Shown here: positions 8,171-19,908 of the stretch, piece by piece | How positions within the stretch are numbered: position 1 is the first letter of the stretch | Layout of the letters: every line of letters begins with the position of its first letter | Assembly: GCA_022841905.1 (NCBI GenBank) | Contig: JALHQO010000013.1 | Span: forward strand, 34,241 to 98,240 | DNA length: 64,000 nucleotides | Source: Hyphomonadaceae bacterium | GTDB lineage: Bacteria > Pseudomonadota > Alphaproteobacteria > Caulobacterales > Aquidulcibacteraceae | Direction of reading: 5' to 3' | Notes under the pieces: model-generated | The model's database searches: none | What the model saw: the letters and a program-made list of their open reading frames with translations, nothing else | What the model was told of the DNA's origin: nothing | Made by a program: the position numbers and the translations under genes

Positions 8171-8971
8171 TCATTCGCCTGTAAAGTTCGGCGTGCGCTT
8201 TTCGGTGAAGGCGTCCACCGCTTCCTTGTGGTCGCGTGTTTCGTGCGCCAGCGCTTGGAACGCCGCTGAGAGCTCCAGCACATCGCTCAAGCGCCCATGC
8301 TGCGCCTCGCGCAACAAACGCTTCGCCAAGCGCACCGTGCGCGGCGGGTTTACGGCCACGCGCTCCGCCAGCTTGCGCGCTTCGGCCATCAGTTGGTCAT
8401 CCGGCACAACGCGCGATACCAGTCCGATCCGCGCCGCTTCTTCCGCGTCGATCGTGTCGCCGGTCAGCACCATTTCTGCCGCGCGCGTAGCGCCAATGGC
8501 GTTGGTCAAAATCCAGGCGCCGCCGTCGCCGGGAATGATGCCGACTTTAACGAAGCTCGACGCCATTTTGGCTGACGCGCCGGCAAGGCGCATATCGCAT
8601 AAGATTCCGATGTCGAGTCCAAGCCCGATGGCGTGGCCGTTGATCGCGGCGATGGTCGCGACTTCGACCTCCGCGAGCGCCTTGATCACGGAGTGAACGC
8701 CGCGGCGATAATTGGCGCGCGTGCCGTCCGGCGTGGCGCGCGGGCCGATACCGGAGCGCTCGCGGATGGCTTTGAGATCGCCGCCAGCGCAGAAGGATTT
8801 GCCGGCGCCGGTGAGGATTACGGCATTGATCTCTTCGTCATCGTTGGCCTTCCACAGCGCGCCGGCGAGATCGTCGCAATCGTCTTGCGTGGCGATGGCG
8901 TTGCGGCTCTCGGGGCGGTTTAGGGTGACGGTCGCGACGCGGCCGGATTTTTCATAGGTGGCGAACGTCAT
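8171..8971 (-). CDS. Enoyl-CoA hydratase/isomerase (crotonase) family
   Basis: A 266-residue crotonase-fold protein. The oxyanion-hole segments are clear (FCAGGDLKAI near residue 62; AINGHAIGLGLDI near 110). The position of the first catalytic Glu of true hydratases is occupied by the SSFVKVGIIPGDGG sequence, as in PaaG-type isomerases, while the second region (AEMVLTGD) retains Glu. It may therefore be an isomerase-like or specialised crotonase rather than a standard enoyl-CoA hydratase. A role in leucine degradation (methylglutaconyl-CoA hydration) is possible because liu-type genes lie 4.5 kb away, but it sits in a different operon. Confidence 0.88.
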   Translation of the reverse strand: MTFATYEKSGRVATVTLNRPESRNAIATQDDCDDLAGALWKANDDEEINAVILTGAGKSFCAGGDLKAIRERSGIGPRATPDGTRANYRRGVHSVIKALAEVEVATIAAINGHAIGLGLDIGILCDMRLAGASAKMASSFVKVGIIPGDGGAWILTNAIGATRAAEMVLTGDTIDAEEAARIGLVSRVVPDDQLMAEARKLAERVAVNPPRTVRLAKRLLREAQHGRLSDVLELSAAFQALAHETRDHKEAVDAFTEKRTPNFTGE

Positions 8972-9023
8972 GGGTGCTCCGTTGGTACGCGGGGCTTAGC
9001 CAATTTGCGCGGGCGCGACAATG

Positions 9024-9785
9024 CTAGTCGGCGGCCGCGTTGCCTTGGACGTACGCGATGAGATCCTCGGTTTGCACAGGTTCTGGCCCATGGCGGCGCA
9101 CGTCCACACGCCCAGTTCCGTCGCTGGACGCGGTCACGACGATCTCCGTCTCGGTATCTGCCTGGAACGTATAGCGCGAGCCTTCCGCACTGATCGCTTC
9201 GGCGCCGTCGCGTGCTTCGAGCGAGAAGGTGGACGTGCGGCCATTTTCGGACACGTCGATGGCTTGCGCTTCGGCGGCGCTGGCGAAGTCGTAGGAGTAA
9301 TAGAGCAGATCGCCGTCGGCATCTTCGCTGACGACGATTGCGCGCCGCCCTGTGAAGCCCATCAGCCGCGTACGAGGCATCCAGCGGCAGCTTAAGTCGC
9401 GTTCGCCGATGCGCACTGACGAGTAAACCGGCGTGTAGGCGCTAGCGGGGTTTTCAAGCATGCCAGAATTAATCTGGCGCACGTGGCCGACTTCGGCGCC
9501 ATTTTGAAGCAGAGCGCGATAAACGCTGCCCGCTGCGCCGTCGCCAGCGCCTAACGTGTAGCTCGTGCGCTGTTGAATCGCGCCGCTCGGCTTTTCGTAT
9601 TGCGCAACCTCGGTAACGCCGTTCCGATCCGCGCCGAACACAAGCAGCACCGGCGCGTTCAGCGCATCGCAGATGAACCACGGTGCGGCGACGACTTGCG
9701 TCGGTGGGGGCGGCAGAGGCGGCGGCGCTTCCGGTTGGCCGCAAGCTGCCAGTGCGAGAGCGAGAAGGGCGATGGTGCGGCGCAT
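9024..9785 (-). CDS. Putative lipoprotein, unknown function
   Basis: A 253-residue protein with a short signal sequence and lipobox (LALAACGQ), followed by a proline-rich linker of about 15 residues and a predicted beta-rich body. No domain is recognised. The start was chosen at an internal ATG with an AGGAG Shine-Dalgarno sequence 7 bases upstream; the longer upstream start lacks this and would precede the signal peptide. The long TFSLEARDGAE-type beta-strand repeats and several Ser/Thr/Asp-rich turns suggest an envelope protein. It stands alone between the crotonase and ligD genes. Confidence 0.8.
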   Translation of the reverse strand: MRRTIALLALALAACGQPEAPPPLPPPPTQVVAAPWFICDALNAPVLLVFGADRNGVTEVAQYEKPSGAIQQRTSYTLGAGDGAAGSVYRALLQNGAEVGHVRQINSGMLENPASAYTPVYSSVRIGERDLSCRWMPRTRLMGFTGRRAIVVSEDADGDLLYYSYDFASAAEAQAIDVSENGRTSTFSLEARDGAEAISAEGSRYTFQADTETEIVVTASSDGTGRVDVRRHGPEPVQTEDLIAYVQGNAAAD

Positions 9786-9853
9786 TGCTATCTCCTGGAG
9801 GCGATGTAGCACTCCAAGTAGCTGACGTCATGGAGCGTAGGCGCCTCTTTGTC

Positions 9854-12337
9854 CTAGTCCAGCCCCAACTTTGCGCGCGTCGCCTTCGTGATCGTCACCG
9901 CGCATTGCGCGTAATCCGTCCACGGATCGGGCTCGGCTAGGCGCGCGCGCATGTCCTTCAGCTTGAAGATCGACGCGGACGGGATCGTTTTCAACTCCTG
10001 CCACGTCACCGGCACAGCGACCGTCGCTGTCGCTCGCGCACGCGGCGAGTAGGGCGCGATCGCTGTCGCGCCGCGGCCATTGCGCAGATAATCGACGAAG
10101 ATGCGGCCCTTGCGCTTGGCCTTCGACATATTGGCGACGAAGCGCTTCGGATCGAGCCTCTCCACTTGCTCCGCCAGCGCACCGGAGAAGCCTTTGGCCT
10201 CTTCCCACGTATGCTTGCGCTTCAGGTTGAGCACGATGTGGATGCCTTTGCCGCCTGTGATCATGGCAAAGGAGGGGAGATCAGCGCTGTCGAGCAGCGT
10301 TTTGATGTCGAACGCCGCGCGCTTCACGATTTCGAAGTCTAGGCCTTCGTCGGGATCGAGATCGAACACCATCCGGTCGGGTTTCTCGACGTCATCATTG
10401 TGCGCGCCCCAGAGGTGAAACTCCAGCGCGCTGATCTGTGCGCATGAGACGAGCCCCAGCGCGTTGGGCACTGTGAGATAGCCCTCAGCCTTGCCGTCGC
10501 TCTCTGTGATCGGGATTGTTTTGATCTCTTTCGGCATGCCGGCCATGGCGTGCTTTTGGAAGAACGTCTGCTTGCCGACGCCGTCCGGCGCGCGCACTAG
10601 GCTAAGCGGGCGGTTATAGACGTGCACGCCCATGCGCTCTGACGCCATGTCGAGATAGGCCGCAAGCTCGGCTTTGGTGACGCCCGCATCAGGGAAGAGC
10701 ACCTTGTCTGGATGTGTGAGGCGCACGCGCGTCTTCATCGCCGGCGCGGCCTGTTCGGCGCTCACGTCCTTCGCGGCTTTGTCGCTGCGCAGGCCTAGGA
10801 ACACGGCGTGTCGCACCGCGCCTTCGCTGGTGAACTCCGCGAACCGCACTTGCGCCACCAGCTTCGGCTCAACCCATTTTGCGCCTCTTGCGGCCTCGCG
10901 CGGCACAGTCAGTGCGGGCTTGGCGCGGGCGAGCTTCGTCAGCTTCTCGGAGAGCGAAGCCAGAGTTTTGTCGTTGAAGCCCGTTCCGACATTGCCGCGA
11001 TACTGGAGTTTGCCGTCGACTCTATCGGCCACCATTAGAGACGCGAAGGCGCGGCCTTTGAGCGAGGGCTGGTAGCCGATGATCACGAACTCCTGTTCGT
11101 TCACCAGCTTGATCTTCAGCCAGCTAGCGCTGCGCCCGCTCTGATAGGTGGAAGATGCTTTCTTCGAGATGACGCCTTCGAGCCCTTGCTCGCGGAACGC
11201 TTCCAACACATCGGGTCCGTTGCCTTCGAAGTGTGGGCTCAGCCGAACAGGCGTTTTTGCTTTCGCGAGCAGCTTTTCGAGCCTCGCCTTGCGCTCGCTC
11301 AGCGGCGTTTTGCGCAAGTCCTTGGCGCCGTCGGCCAGCAGATCGAACACGAAGTACGACACGCCCTTGGCGACGCCGTTCTCGAGCGATGCCTGGAGCG
11401 CGGAAAAATCCGTCTTGCCACTCGCTTGCGCCACCGCCGCTTCGCCGTCGAGGAGCACGTCTTTCAGATTGAGCGCGGCGAGCGCATCGGCGATCGGCTG
11501 AAACTTGCCGGTCCAGTCGAGGCCAGTGCGCGTGAACAGCTTGACGCTATCGCCGCTAACAGCAGCCTGGATGCGGTAGCCGTCATACTTGATCTCGTGA
11601 ATCCAGTTGTCGCCCGGCGGCGCTTTTTCGACGCGCGTCGCTAGCATCGGCTCGACGAACGCCCATTTTGGCGCCTTCGCCGCTTTCGGCGCGCGTTCGC
11701 CGCCCTTGCTCCATACGCGCGCGCCGCCGGAGCGCACATCTTCGATCGTGCGGCCCGAGACGATGCTGGTGACGCTGCGCGCGACCGGGTCTTCCTTGCC
11801 GGCGAAGGCGTCCTTCGACTTGAACAACAGCCAAGGATTGCCGCGCTCGCCCTCGCGCGGCTTGATCTTGACCATGTGAAACTCGCCCTTGAGCCGCTCG
11901 CCGGCCAACACGAATTTCAGTTCGCCCTTGGCCATGCCCTCATCGGGATCGAGCAGCCATTTCACTTTGCCGGTGTCCCAGATGATCACCGAGCCGGCGC
12001 CGTATTCGCCCTTCGGGATCACGCCCTCGAACGAGCCGTATTCGATCGGGTGGTTCTCGGTGCGGACAGCGAGACGCTTTACGCTGGGATCGAGCGAGGG
12101 GCCCTGCGGCACCGCCCAGCTCATCAGCACGCCGTCATGCTCGAGCCGGAAGTCGTAGTGCAGGCGCGTGGCCGCGTGCTTTTGCACGACGAACATGCCG
12201 CCGGCGTCTTTCACCGTGCCGCCGGCCGGCTCTGTCGTTTTCTTGAAGTCGCGCTTGCGATTGTACTCGGCCAGATCGCCGACCGTGTCCGCCTTGGCCG
12301 CGCTCTTCTTCGTCCCGCTTTTGGCGGGCTTTTTCAT
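9854..12337 (-). CDS. ligD: ATP-dependent DNA ligase D (PE-ligase-polymerase)
   Basis: Multidomain non-homologous end-joining enzyme of 827 residues. Domain order: 3'-phosphoesterase (about 45-200; FVVQKHAATRLHYDFRLEHDG), nucleotidyltransferase ligase (about 225-430, catalytic Lys250 in EIKYDGYRIQA), OB fold (about 430-530), then an archaeal-primase-type polymerase (about 540-827; THPDKVLFPDAG, metal-binding Asp pair in VFDLDPDEG). A Lys/Ala-rich linker separates the phosphoesterase and ligase domains. Its start overlaps the Ku gene stop by 4 bases. It would repair double-strand breaks with Ku, adding a few nucleotides before sealing. Confidence 0.96.
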   Translation of the reverse strand: MKKPAKSGTKKSAAKADTVGDLAEYNRKRDFKKTTEPAGGTVKDAGGMFVVQKHAATRLHYDFRLEHDGVLMSWAVPQGPSLDPSVKRLAVRTENHPIEYGSFEGVIPKGEYGAGSVIIWDTGKVKWLLDPDEGMAKGELKFVLAGERLKGEFHMVKIKPREGERGNPWLLFKSKDAFAGKEDPVARSVTSIVSGRTIEDVRSGGARVWSKGGERAPKAAKAPKWAFVEPMLATRVEKAPPGDNWIHEIKYDGYRIQAAVSGDSVKLFTRTGLDWTGKFQPIADALAALNLKDVLLDGEAAVAQASGKTDFSALQASLENGVAKGVSYFVFDLLADGAKDLRKTPLSERKARLEKLLAKAKTPVRLSPHFEGNGPDVLEAFREQGLEGVISKKASSTYQSGRSASWLKIKLVNEQEFVIIGYQPSLKGRAFASLMVADRVDGKLQYRGNVGTGFNDKTLASLSEKLTKLARAKPALTVPREAARGAKWVEPKLVAQVRFAEFTSEGAVRHAVFLGLRSDKAAKDVSAEQAAPAMKTRVRLTHPDKVLFPDAGVTKAELAAYLDMASERMGVHVYNRPLSLVRAPDGVGKQTFFQKHAMAGMPKEIKTIPITESDGKAEGYLTVPNALGLVSCAQISALEFHLWGAHNDDVEKPDRMVFDLDPDEGLDFEIVKRAAFDIKTLLDSADLPSFAMITGGKGIHIVLNLKRKHTWEEAKGFSGALAEQVERLDPKRFVANMSKAKRKGRIFVDYLRNGRGATAIAPYSPRARATATVAVPVTWQELKTIPSASIFKLKDMRARLAEPDPWTDYAQCAVTITKATRAKLGLD

Positions 12338-13260
12338 TTCTTCGCGCGTTTAGCGGCAGCCTTCGCGGGCGCTTTGGCGCGCGGCGCGGCTTTGGTCTTT
12401 TCAGCCGCCGCGCGGCGTTTCGGCGCCGGCTTCGCGTCGTCCTCGTCGTCCGCAACCTTGGGCGACTTCTTCGCAAGCGACTTCTTCAGCGCATCGACCA
12501 GCGACACGACGTTGTCGCCATAATCGCGCGACGGCTCTTCCTGGTCGTCCAGCACCAATTCGCCATGGCGCTCGATCTTCTTTTTCACCAGCCGCTCCAG
12601 CGCGATGGCGTATTCGTCCTCGAACTTGGCCGGATCGAACTTGGCTTTCTTGCGATTGATCAGCTCTTCGGCGAGGTCGATCAGATCGGCGTCGAGTTTG
12701 CCGTTTGGAATTTCATCGAAGAAGCTTTTCGCTGCACGCACTTCCTCGCCGTAGTGCACAGTCTCGACAACGAGGCCGCCTTCGTACGGCTTTACCGCCG
12801 CGATGTAGGAGCGCCCGCGCATGGTGATCTGGCCGAGGCCCACGGTCTTCGTTTTCTTCAGCGCCTCGCAGACGACGCGGTAGGGCTCGTCGGCCATTTT
12901 GCCGTCGGGCAGGGCGTAATAGGGTTTGTCGAAATAGATCGGGTCGATCGTGTCGGCCGGCGCGAACTGCACCATGTCGAGCGTCTTCTTGGAATCGACC
13001 TTCAGCGCCTCGAACTCCTCGTCCGAGAACAGAACGTAGCGGCCCTTCTGGTACTCGTAGCCTTTGACGATCTCGTCTTTATCGACGGCGCCGACGCCAG
13101 GCGCGACTTTCTCGTACCTGATCCGCTGCTTCGACGGCTCATGGATCTGGTTGAACGAAATCTTCTCCTTGGAATCCAAGGCCGAATAGAGCTTTACCGG
13201 CAGCGCCACGAGGGCGAGCCGGATTTGCCCTGTCCATATGGGACGAGCTGGAGGCGCCAT
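12334..13260 (-). CDS. ku: Ku protein for non-homologous end joining
   Basis: A 308-residue bacterial Ku homologue. The core beta-barrel ring spans roughly residues 5-260, starting with the typical IWTGQIRLALVALPVKLYSA segment and containing PYYALPDGK and later YAIALERLVKKKI. The C-terminal 45 residues are Lys/Ala/Arg-rich, as in alphaproteobacterial Ku proteins, where the basic tail aids DNA and LigD binding. It is translationally coupled to ligD by ATGA overlap, with ku first. The upstream 183-base gap to the divergent acyl-CoA dehydrogenase gene should contain both promoters, but I cannot pick one out confidently. Confidence 0.95.
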   Translation of the reverse strand: MAPPARPIWTGQIRLALVALPVKLYSALDSKEKISFNQIHEPSKQRIRYEKVAPGVGAVDKDEIVKGYEYQKGRYVLFSDEEFEALKVDSKKTLDMVQFAPADTIDPIYFDKPYYALPDGKMADEPYRVVCEALKKTKTVGLGQITMRGRSYIAAVKPYEGGLVVETVHYGEEVRAAKSFFDEIPNGKLDADLIDLAEELINRKKAKFDPAKFEDEYAIALERLVKKKIERHGELVLDDQEEPSRDYGDNVVSLVDALKKSLAKKSPKVADDEDDAKPAPKRRAAAEKTKAAPRAKAPAKAAAKRAKK

Positions 13261-13443
13261 AGCTTTTCAAACACCCAAGAAGACCCGACGTTCCGAAACC
13301 GTAACATCAGAGTGCAACCCCAGCAACGCGCGTGGTTACCAGTTAACCCTCTTTGCCGGGCGCCAATTTCACTCCCGGCGCGATTGGTCTAAGACCGGGC
13401 GAACGCGTGAACGGCCCAGAGAGGCCGGCCGTATAGGGAGCTC

Positions 13444-14607
13444 ATGACCCAATCGCACAGCCTTGATTTCGCCCTCGGCGAAACCGCGGACGCCATCCGC
13501 GAAACCACCGCCCGTTACGCCGCCGACCGCATCGCGCCAATGGCGGCCGAGATCGATGCGCAGAACAAATTTCCGCGCGAGCTTTGGCCCGAGATGGGCG
13601 CGCTTGGCCTGCACGGCATCACCGTGAGCGAGGAAGACGGCGGCCTCGGGCTTGGCTATCTCGAACACGTCGTCGCGATGGAGGAGGTGAGCCGCGCTTC
13701 AGCTTCGGTGGGCCTCTCCTACGGCGCGCACTCCAACCTCTGCATCAATCAGCTCCGCCGTTGGGCGACGCCCGAGCAGAAGCATAGATATCTGCCTAAG
13801 CTGATCAGCGGCGAGCACGTCGGCTCGCTCGCCATGAGCGAAGCCGGCGCGGGTTCTGACGTCGTCGGCATGAAGCTGCGCGCGGAGAAGAAGGGCGATC
13901 GCTTCGTGCTGAACGGCACGAAGTTCTGGATCACCAACGCGCCCGAAGCCAACACGCTGGTGGTTTACGCCAAGACCGAACCGGGCGCCGGCTCCGGCGG
14001 CATCACCGCCTTTATCATCGAGCGCGGCACAAAAGGTTTCAGCACCTCCCAGAAGCTCGACAAAATGGGCATGCGCGGCTCGGACACCGGAGAGCTGGTG
14101 TTCGCAGATTGCGAAGTGCCGGAAGAAAACGTCATGGGCGGGCTCAATCGCGGCGTCGCCGTGCTGATGAGCGGCTTGGACTATGAGCGCGCCGTGCTCG
14201 CGGCCGGTCCGCTCGGCATCATGCAAGCCTGCCTCGATGTCGTGCTGCCCTACGTCCGCGAGCGCAAACAATTCGGCAAGCCGATCGGCTCGTTCCAGCT
14301 GATCCAAGCCAAGGTCGCCGACATGGTGGTAGCACTCAGCGCCGCGCGCGCTTATGTCTATGCCGTCGCTAAAGCCTGCGACGCCGGCAAGACCACCCGC
14401 CACGACGCCGCCGGCGCCATCATGTTCGCCTCCGAAAGCGCCGTGATGGTCAGTCTCGAAGCCATCCAAGCGCTCGGCGGCGCCGGCTACACAAAAGACT
14501 TCCCAGTTGAGCGCTTCCTCCGCGACGCTAAGCTCTACGACATCGGCGCCGGCACGAATGAAGTGCGGCGGTTTCTGATTGGCCGCGAAATTATCGGTGG
14601 CGGCTGA
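13444..14607 (+). CDS. Isovaleryl-CoA dehydrogenase
   Basis: A 387-residue acyl-CoA dehydrogenase of the isovaleryl type (leucine degradation: isovaleryl-CoA to 3-methylcrotonyl-CoA, electrons to ETF). It has the FAD-binding [13 protein letters not shown] segment and the catalytic Glu at residue 248 in the [10 protein letters not shown] helix, the position characteristic of isovaleryl rather than straight-chain enzymes, plus a C-terminal [20 protein letters not shown] sequence precedes the ATG. The downstream genes encode both subunits of methylcrotonyl-CoA carboxylase, which acts on its product, so the substrate assignment is strong. Confidence 0.93.
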   Translation: MTQSHSLDFALGETADAIRETTARYAADRIAPMAAEIDAQNKFPRELWPEMGALGLHGITVSEEDGGLGLGYLEHVVAMEEVSRASASVGLSYGAHSNLCINQLRRWATPEQKHRYLPKLISGEHVGSLAMSEAGAGSDVVGMKLRAEKKGDRFVLNGTKFWITNAPEANTLVVYAKTEPGAGSGGITAFIIERGTKGFSTSQKLDKMGMRGSDTGELVFADCEVPEENVMGGLNRGVAVLMSGLDYERAVLAAGPLGIMQACLDVVLPYVRERKQFGKPIGSFQLIQAKVADMVVALSAARAYVYAVAKACDAGKTTRHDAAGAIMFASESAVMVSLEAIQALGGAGYTKDFPVERFLRDAKLYDIGAGTNEVRRFLIGREIIGGG

Positions 14608-14620
14608 TCCCAATTTCATC

Positions 14621-14722
14621 CGTCATCCCGGACACGCCGCAGGCGTGATCCGGGACCCAGGGGCGACCGGCGCATCGTCGGCCCCTGGGTCCCGGGTCTC
14701 GCTCCGCTCGCCCGGGATGACG
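14621..14722. repeat. Nested palindromic intergenic repeat (REP-like hairpin)
   Basis: An imperfect nested inverted repeat filling the gap between the isovaleryl-CoA dehydrogenase and MCC-beta genes. The outer arms are CGTCATCCCGG and CCGGGATGACG (11 of 11 complementary). The inner arms are GATCCGGGACCCAGGGGC and GCCCCTGGGTCCCGGGTC, near-perfect around a GC-rich loop. This layout is that of the dispersed palindromic repeats common in alphaproteobacterial intergenic DNA. Because it lies inside an operon it would fold in the mRNA and could reduce read-through or protect the upstream message. Confidence 0.8.
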
Positions 14723-14742
14723 AAGTGGTGTAGCGGAATCCC

Positions 14743-16347
14743 ATGAAGCTGAAGTCTGCGATCGATCCAAACTCCGAAGCCTTCGCCAAGAACGCGGCGC
14801 ACCACCGCGCCCTAGCGCAACAGCTGCGCGAGCGCGCGGCGCAGATCGCGCTTGGTGGCCCCGAAGAATCCCGCGCCCGCCACACCAAGCGCAACAAGCT
14901 GCTGCCGCGCGAGCGGGTTGAGCGTTTGCTTGATCCCGGCGCGCCGTTTCTCGAAGTGGGCGCGCTGGCGGCGTACGATCTTTACAACGGCGAAGCGCCA
15001 GCCGCCGGCGTGATCACCGGCATTGGCCGCGTCTCTGGCCGCGAAGTGATGATCGTCGCCAACGACGCGACGGTGAAGGGCGGCGCGTATTTCCCGATGA
15101 CGGTGAAGAAGCACCTGCGCGCGCAAGAGATCGCGATGCAGAACAAGCTGCCGTGCGTCTATCTCGTCGATAGCGGCGGCGCGAACCTGCCGCACCAAGC
15201 CGAAGTCTTCCCGGACCGCGACCATTTCGGCCGCATCTTCTACAATCAGGCGCGCATGAGCGCCGAAGGCATCGCGCAGATCGCCTGCGTCATGGGCTCA
15301 TGCACGGCCGGCGGCGCCTATGTGCCGGCGATGAGCGATGAAACCGTGATCGTCCGCAACCAAGGCACCATCTTCCTCGGTGGGCCGCCACTCGTGAAAG
15401 CCGCGACCGGCGAAGTGATCAGCGCTGAAGATCTCGGCGGCGGCGATATGCACGCACGCAAGAGCGGCGTCGTCGATCACCTCGCGCAGGACGACGCGCA
15501 CGCGCTGCATATCGTTCGGCGCATCGTGGCGAACCTCAACACTGTGAAGAATGTCGGCCTCGATCTGCGCGAACCGGTGCCGCCCGCGTACGATGCTGAA
15601 AGCATTTATGGCGTGATCCCCGATGACGTGCGCACGCCGTACGACGTCCGCGAAGTCATCGCCCGCATCGTCGATGGCAGCGAGCTTGACGAATTTCGCC
15701 CGCTCTACGGCCCCACGCTCGTCACCGGCTTTGCGCGCATCTGGGGCTTTCCCGTCGCGATCCTCGCCAACAACGGCATCCTGTTCAGCGAAAGCGCGCA
15801 GAAGGGCGCGCATTTCATCGAGCTCGCCTGCAAGCGCGGCATTCCGTTGCTCTTCCTGCAAAACATTTCCGGCTTCATGGTCGGCGGCAAATACGAAGCC
15901 GGCGGCATCGCCAAAGACGGCGCGAAGATGGTGACAGCCGTCGCTTCCGCCGAAGTGCCGAAATTCACCGTGCTGATCGGCGGCTCGTTCGGCGCCGGCA
16001 ATTACGGCATGTGCGGCCGCGCCTATTCCCCGCGCTTCCTCTTCACCTGGCCCAACTCCCGCATCTCCGTCATGGGCGGTGAACAGGCAGCCTCCGTGCT
16101 CGCACAAGTGAAACGCGACGGCATGGAAGCGAAAGGCGAGAGCTGGGCGAAAGCCGAAGAAGAAAAATTCAAAGACCCGATCCGCGCAAGATATGAGGAA
16201 GAGGGCGATCCGTATCACGCGACGGCGCGGCTGTGGGACGATGGGATTATCGATCCCACGCAGACACGTGATGTGTTGGGGCTAGCGATCAGTGCGAGTT
16301 TGAACGCACCAATTCCAGAGACGCGCTTCGGCGTGTTTAGGATGTGA
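14743..16347 (+). CDS. Methylcrotonyl-CoA carboxylase, carboxyltransferase (beta) subunit
   Basis: A 534-residue carboxyltransferase subunit of the acyl-CoA carboxylase family. It contains both crotonase-like halves: the N-terminal part with [20 protein letters not shown] and [17 protein letters not shown], and the C-terminal part with [26 protein letters not shown] and [16 protein letters not shown]. These are signature blocks of the methylcrotonyl-CoA/acetyl-CoA carboxylase beta type. It moves carboxyl from biotin to 3-methylcrotonyl-CoA. The stop overlaps the start of a small membrane protein gene, and the biotin-carrying alpha subunit follows that. Confidence 0.94.
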   Translation: MKLKSAIDPNSEAFAKNAAHHRALAQQLRERAAQIALGGPEESRARHTKRNKLLPRERVERLLDPGAPFLEVGALAAYDLYNGEAPAAGVITGIGRVSGREVMIVANDATVKGGAYFPMTVKKHLRAQEIAMQNKLPCVYLVDSGGANLPHQAEVFPDRDHFGRIFYNQARMSAEGIAQIACVMGSCTAGGAYVPAMSDETVIVRNQGTIFLGGPPLVKAATGEVISAEDLGGGDMHARKSGVVDHLAQDDAHALHIVRRIVANLNTVKNVGLDLREPVPPAYDAESIYGVIPDDVRTPYDVREVIARIVDGSELDEFRPLYGPTLVTGFARIWGFPVAILANNGILFSESAQKGAHFIELACKRGIPLLFLQNISGFMVGGKYEAGGIAKDGAKMVTAVASAEVPKFTVLIGGSFGAGNYGMCGRAYSPRFLFTWPNSRISVMGGEQAASVLAQVKRDGMEAKGESWAKAEEEKFKDPIRARYEEEGDPYHATARLWDDGIIDPTQTRDVLGLAISASLNAPIPETRFGVFRM

Positions 16348-16803
16348 TGATGAGAACACTCCTCTCTGGGATCGTGTTTCTAGTTGTGTTCTCGGTCGTG
16401 CTCCTGCCATTCGTCCTTTTTCGAATGGCGGTAGATCGGGGGGACTTGGAACCGCTCGCACCAGTTGCAACGGGGATATTCGCCGCCCTTTCAGGTCTGA
16501 TTGGGTGGGCCCTGGCGAGTTTGTCGGCCACTTACGTGAGGGAGTCGCGCAACCCGCCGAGCATAAATGTTCTCAGGTTTCGACTTGGTCGAACACTTGC
16601 GATTCAGCTGCTGTTTGTCGGAATTGGATTGGCGCTCGCTTCGATCAGCATGCAGCACTACCCCATTTACAGGGACATCGTCGGACGATCACTCGCCTAC
16701 GACCTTAAAGATCTGTTTGAATCCGGTTGGCTGGTGTTCGTAGGCGGCATCGTCGCTCTCCTAAGCGCGTACAAGTTGGTGAGCGGGTCGAAGGACGACA
16801 CGA

Positions 16804-16811
<8 letters not shown>
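16347..16811 (+). CDS. Small membrane protein embedded in the MCC operon
   Basis: A 154-residue protein with four probable membrane helices: one at residues 5-25, one around 30-60 after a short loop, one near 80-105 and one near 125-145. No known domain is seen. The ATG overlaps the stop of the MCC beta gene (TGATG), and its own stop overlaps the MCC alpha start by 8 bases, so it is translationally linked to both. GC content and codon use are lower than in the flanking carboxylase genes, suggesting later insertion into the operon. Alternative starts GTG 16344 and ATG 16350 are also possible. Confidence 0.75.
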
Positions 16812-18705
<1,894 letters not shown>

Positions 18706-18712
18706 GTCCCGA

Positions 18713-19372
18713 TCAGCTCATCGCAAACTGCGCTTCTTCTTTCTCGGGATGGCGCACTGTGTCGCCGAAGCTTTCGTTGACGCCGACGACGGCCGCTGGC
18801 GGCACGTTGGCGTTGCTGGGCACATTGGCGCCGGGGCCGATCTTCGCGCCGGCGCCGATGAAGGCGTAAGAGCCGATCCGCACCGGCCGCACCAGCACGC
18901 TTGAGCCTGCGCCATCGACCTTCTTGCGTACGTGTGCGGCAAGTTCGACTTCGCGCGAGAATACGACGCGGTTGCCGATGTCCATCAGATTGCGGTCGAG
19001 CACGTCCATGCGCACCGGCCATTCGACGCCGTAGCCGATGCGCGAGCCCCACATGCGGAGCCACATCGAGTAGAAGCCGGGAAAAATCCGCAGCAGCGAT
19101 TCCAGAAACGGCAGCGCGTCATAAACCGCCTGGATGTGGTGCGCCGCCAGCCACGGGCAGAAGGCGCGCCCGTCAATGCAGGCGACGCCATGCTTCAGCG
19201 GCGCCCAGCGAAACATTACGCGCTGCACCAAGGGCGGCAAAAAATAAATCACGAAGATGAAAAGCGCAGCGGTCCAGATCGAGGGCCACTCCGCGAATAC
19301 GCCGAGCGCGCCGAGCGAGATCGCGAACATCAGCAACGGAAAATACGCGAAGAGCCGATCCCACCCCGTCAT
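18713..19372 (-). CDS. Membrane-anchored left-handed beta-helix (hexapeptide transferase-like) protein
   Basis: A 219-residue protein with two N-terminal membrane helices (about residues 8-27 and 31-48), a helical middle section, and a C-terminal region of hexapeptide-type turns (VVFSREVELAAHV, VLVRPVRIGSYAFIGAGAKIGPGANV), as in left-handed beta-helix acyl- or acetyl-transferases. A role in modifying an envelope or lipid precursor is plausible, but no substrate can be read. It is the last gene of the minus-strand run carrying ptsN and hpf, 11 bases after ptsN. Confidence 0.65.
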   Translation of the reverse strand: MTGWDRLFAYFPLLMFAISLGALGVFAEWPSIWTAALFIFVIYFLPPLVQRVMFRWAPLKHGVACIDGRAFCPWLAAHHIQAVYDALPFLESLLRIFPGFYSMWLRMWGSRIGYGVEWPVRMDVLDRNLMDIGNRVVFSREVELAAHVRKKVDGAGSSVLVRPVRIGSYAFIGAGAKIGPGANVPSNANVPPAAVVGVNESFGDTVRHPEKEEAQFAMS

Positions 19373-19383
19373 CGACGCGCTCG

Positions 19384-19857
19384 CTAAGCGGCGTCGACGC
19401 GGACCGCGCCCGCGATCAGCGCGTAAAGCTCGTCAGCGCCACGCGCCGCGCGCAGTTTTTCGCGAATGTCGGCGCGGCGGAAAAAGCGGGAAACGCGCGC
19501 CAACGCTTTCAAGTGATCGGCGCCCTTATCGAGCGGCGCGAGCAGCATGAACACGAGGTCGCAAGCGCGGCCGTCGAGTGCGTCAAAATTCTGTGGGATG
19601 TCGAGCCGCGCGAACACGCCAACGGGCCGCGTCACGCCAGCCACCGCCGCATGCGGAATGGCGACGCCTTCGCCGACGCCTGTGCCGGCAAGCCGCTCGC
19701 GCATCAAGACGGCGTCAAACGCGACGCGCGCATCGACGCCAGCGGGACGCGCAATCGTCTCCGCCATCGTCATCAGCGCTTGCCGGCGCGATACTGCCGC
19801 CAATCGGGGCAAAATCGCTTCTGGCGCGATCAGATCGCCTAGTTCGTGCATTGCCAC
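19384..19857 (-). CDS. ptsN: Nitrogen PTS enzyme IIA-Ntr
   Basis: A 157-residue PTS EIIA protein of the nitrogen-regulatory branch. The phosphorylatable His69 is in GEGVAIPHAAVAG, and LVFMLLAPLDKGADHLKALA follows, both characteristic of PtsN. It receives phosphate from EI-Ntr/NPr and acts as a regulator of potassium transport, stringent response and sigma-54-linked functions in related bacteria rather than as a sugar transporter. It lies immediately downstream of hpf, the usual order. The start could equally be the second in-frame ATG two codons later. Confidence 0.93.
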   Translation of the reverse strand: MAMHELGDLIAPEAILPRLAAVSRRQALMTMAETIARPAGVDARVAFDAVLMRERLAGTGVGEGVAIPHAAVAGVTRPVGVFARLDIPQNFDALDGRACDLVFMLLAPLDKGADHLKALARVSRFFRRADIREKLRAARGADELYALIAGAVRVDAA

Positions 19858-19908
19858 CCTGTCTCGCGTTTCGCCGCTGCAGAAGCGGCGCCAACGTTTG
19901 CGGAAACC

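Noticed and set aside
13699..14619. Long antisense ORF over isovaleryl-CoA dehydrogenase
   Set aside because: Shadow frame caused by high GC codon bias; no homology, no ribosome site, lies wholly inside a clear gene.
15298..16218. 306-codon antisense ORF over MCC beta
   Set aside because: Same reason: shadow frame inside a strongly conserved gene.
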